Positions 62,752-64,000 of a stretch of DNA of 64,000 nucleotides are shown in pieces (the stretch's first letter is position 1; each line of letters starts with the position of its first letter). The notes beneath the pieces are model-generated. The model had not been told where the DNA came from and made no database searches. It saw nothing but the letters and a program-made list of their open reading frames with translations. The position numbers were made by a program, and so were the translations under genes. The stretch comes from an uncultured Chryseobacterium sp. (GTDB lineage Bacteria; Bacteroidota; Bacteroidia; Flavobacteriales; Weeksellaceae). Location: positions 107,796-171,795 of the forward strand of contig CAJYLH010000014.1 of NCBI GenBank assembly GCA_913775525.1, written 5' to 3'.

Positions 62752-63591
62752 ATGTCCAAAAAAGGTGGCGATTTTGAAATCATAGCCCTTGATTTTTTAG
62801 AAAAAATATTCAGCGAATTAAATTATGCTGTTACTAGAAAAAGAACGCAAAAATCAGGTTCACAAGACGGATATGATAATCTTATAGAGATTGTTGATAG
62901 TAGATATAAAAGTTATACAATCTATTCTGAATGTAAGGATTATAAAACAAATCTGAATTATACCCAGGCAATAGAAAAAATACCACATATTATTTCAACA
63001 CATAAAAATATCGATTTACTTCTATTTATTTCTCCATTTGAAAATTTTTCAAATACAAATGAGAACTCAAAATTAGAAGGCTTTTACCAAACCCTTAGTG
63101 AGGGATGCCCAGTAGATTTTCTAATGCCGGAATCTTATGTTGCAGATTATTTTAGACTTTATCCTGAATTTTATGAAAAAGTATATGGTGATGCAATATC
63201 AGACTGGGATGCTGAGAAAAGAAATGAATTGTTAAAGAAGTTTGAAAAATTAATTTTCTCTAGCAAGAATTTAAAACGAATAGTAATTAGTGAGAATGAT
63301 AGAGAGAAGTATATTGGGAAAATTAGCAGAGATCAATTTCATATACTCAGGAATTTTAGAAAATTTCAAGATAGAGGGATGTTTGTTTTTGACAATCCAG
63401 ATTATCAAATAGATTTAGAAGAACAACTAAATAAATCTGATTACGGAGCAGTTGTTTTGGGAAATCCCGGCTTTGGTAAAAGTTATGTTTTAAAAAATTT
63501 TTCAATTGAACTCTGGGAAAGTAGAGAGAATAATTTAAAAATCCCCAAATTTTTAACTTTAAAAGACTTCAACACTGAGAAGTCGTCTTGA
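62752..63591 (+). pseudogene. PD-(D/E)xK nuclease with P-loop NTPase, truncated by IS
   Basis: 279 visible codons. The N-terminal restriction-endonuclease-like domain has Asp39 and the Glu60-x-Lys62 pair in YSECKDYK. A P-loop GNPGFGKS (237-244) begins an NTPase domain (NACHT/AAA-like) that is cut off at NTEKSS, where an insertion sequence starts. It lies 11 nt after the helicase gene, so it was probably a third member of the defence operon. The N-terminal product might still be made. Confidence 0.75.
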
Positions 63592-63645
63592 CTTTTGATA
63601 AAAAGCTGTTGACATTTTGGAATAAAAAAAGGGATTAGGAAATTT

Positions 63646-64000
63646 GTGTCGCTAAACCAAAAAAAATCCCATCCCTTGTACAAAGTACTGAGCAAAGATA
63701 CAATAGAATTAGAAATCGTTCCTTATATTCCTGTTGGAAAAAGAGGGTTCAAATCCAAAGTACCTCTCTGTGAGATTATTAATTGTATTTTATATAAGCT
63801 TAAAACAGGTATTCAATGGTATCTTTTACCGATCTTTCAGTTATTCAGCAAAGAAGTCCTTCATTATAAAACGGTCTTTGGATATTATCGTAAATGGTGT
63901 AAAGCCGGGATATGGCAAGCCTGTTGGAGTAGTATTTTACAAAAGAACAGATCAAAAATTGATTTATCCAGTGGAGATGTAGATGGCAGCCACACAACAG
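63646..64000 (+). mobile_element. IS5-family insertion sequence, transposase 5' part (runs off window)
   Basis: An open frame from GTG 63646 to the window end translates with PYIPVGKRGFKSKVPLCEI, CILYKLKTGIQWYLLP, YRKWCKAGIWQACW and GDVDGSHTT, the N-terminal domain and first catalytic Asp region of IS5-family transposases. The IS end lies between the truncated gene and about 63640; I cannot fix the terminal repeat because the other end is outside. It inserted into the NTPase gene of the defence operon. Confidence 0.8.

Noticed and set aside
1-64000. tRNA or rRNA genes
   Set aside because: No cloverleaf-like or rRNA-like sequence was noticed on either strand, though I could not run a dedicated search.

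Overview
The window looks like a chromosomal segment from a flavobacterium of the Chryseobacterium type (Bacteroidota). The support is a GldD gliding lipoprotein gene, Bacteroidota-type T6SS sheath genes, GLPGLI-family secreted proteins, an RND pump fused to its outer-membrane factor, a zeaxanthin-type carotenoid operon, and promoters of the Bacteroidota form (TTTG about 20 nt upstream of TAnnTTTG). No rRNA, tRNA or repeat-spacer CRISPR array was seen.

Layout. 0-9 kb: the 3' part of an M13 metalloprotease, tssB-tssC and a lipoprotein, mutY-gldD, a PfkB kinase and a SurA-like chaperone. 9-14 kb: metabolic genes (nitronate monooxygenase, hydrolase, HD hydrolase, rhodanese, queG, DUF2459). 14-20 kb: a MarR-headed carotenoid operon (crtI, crtB, SRPBCC, crtZ, lycopene cyclase) ending in a photolyase. 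20-31 kb: a heavy-metal efflux system and a redox/flavinylation cassette (thioredoxin, ApbE, DUF4266, DUF3570, PAP2, VIT1-like), each headed by a member of the same small secreted family. 31-35 kb: a TPR/AraC regulator divergent from four small secreted-protein genes. 35-48 kb: a minus-strand tripartite ABC efflux operon with a sigma-54 promoter and an upstream activator site, next to an NtrC-type regulator and histidine kinase that probably control it. 48-55 kb: SRAP, a DeoR/MFS pair, a VOC protein and a large hybrid histidine kinase.

The most notable region is 55.8-58.2 kb on the minus strand. A 271-aa ECF-like sigma factor is followed 1 nt later by a 364-aa Cas12f/TnpB-like protein. The RuvC Asp and Glu of that protein are replaced (Ser229, Lys322), and it ends before the zinc finger and third RuvC motif. 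Upstream of the pair, a well-formed promoter precedes a deeply nested RNA stem-loop closed by a cUUCGg tetraloop. Downstream of the nuclease-dead gene, a repeat-like segment is followed by a guide-like sequence, and 15 of 16 bases there match the leader upstream of the sigma gene. I read this as an RNA-guided transcription module (dCas12f plus sigma factor plus guide RNA), possibly self-targeting. As I recall, such dCas12f-sigmaE systems were only recently described in Bacteroidota.

From 58.2 kb to the end is an AT-rich defence island. It holds a small XRE regulator behind a 22-bp palindrome, a Gabija-like pair (OLD-family ATPase/TOPRIM nuclease plus UvrD-like helicase), and a PD-(D/E)xK/P-loop gene cut short by an IS5-family element that runs off the window.
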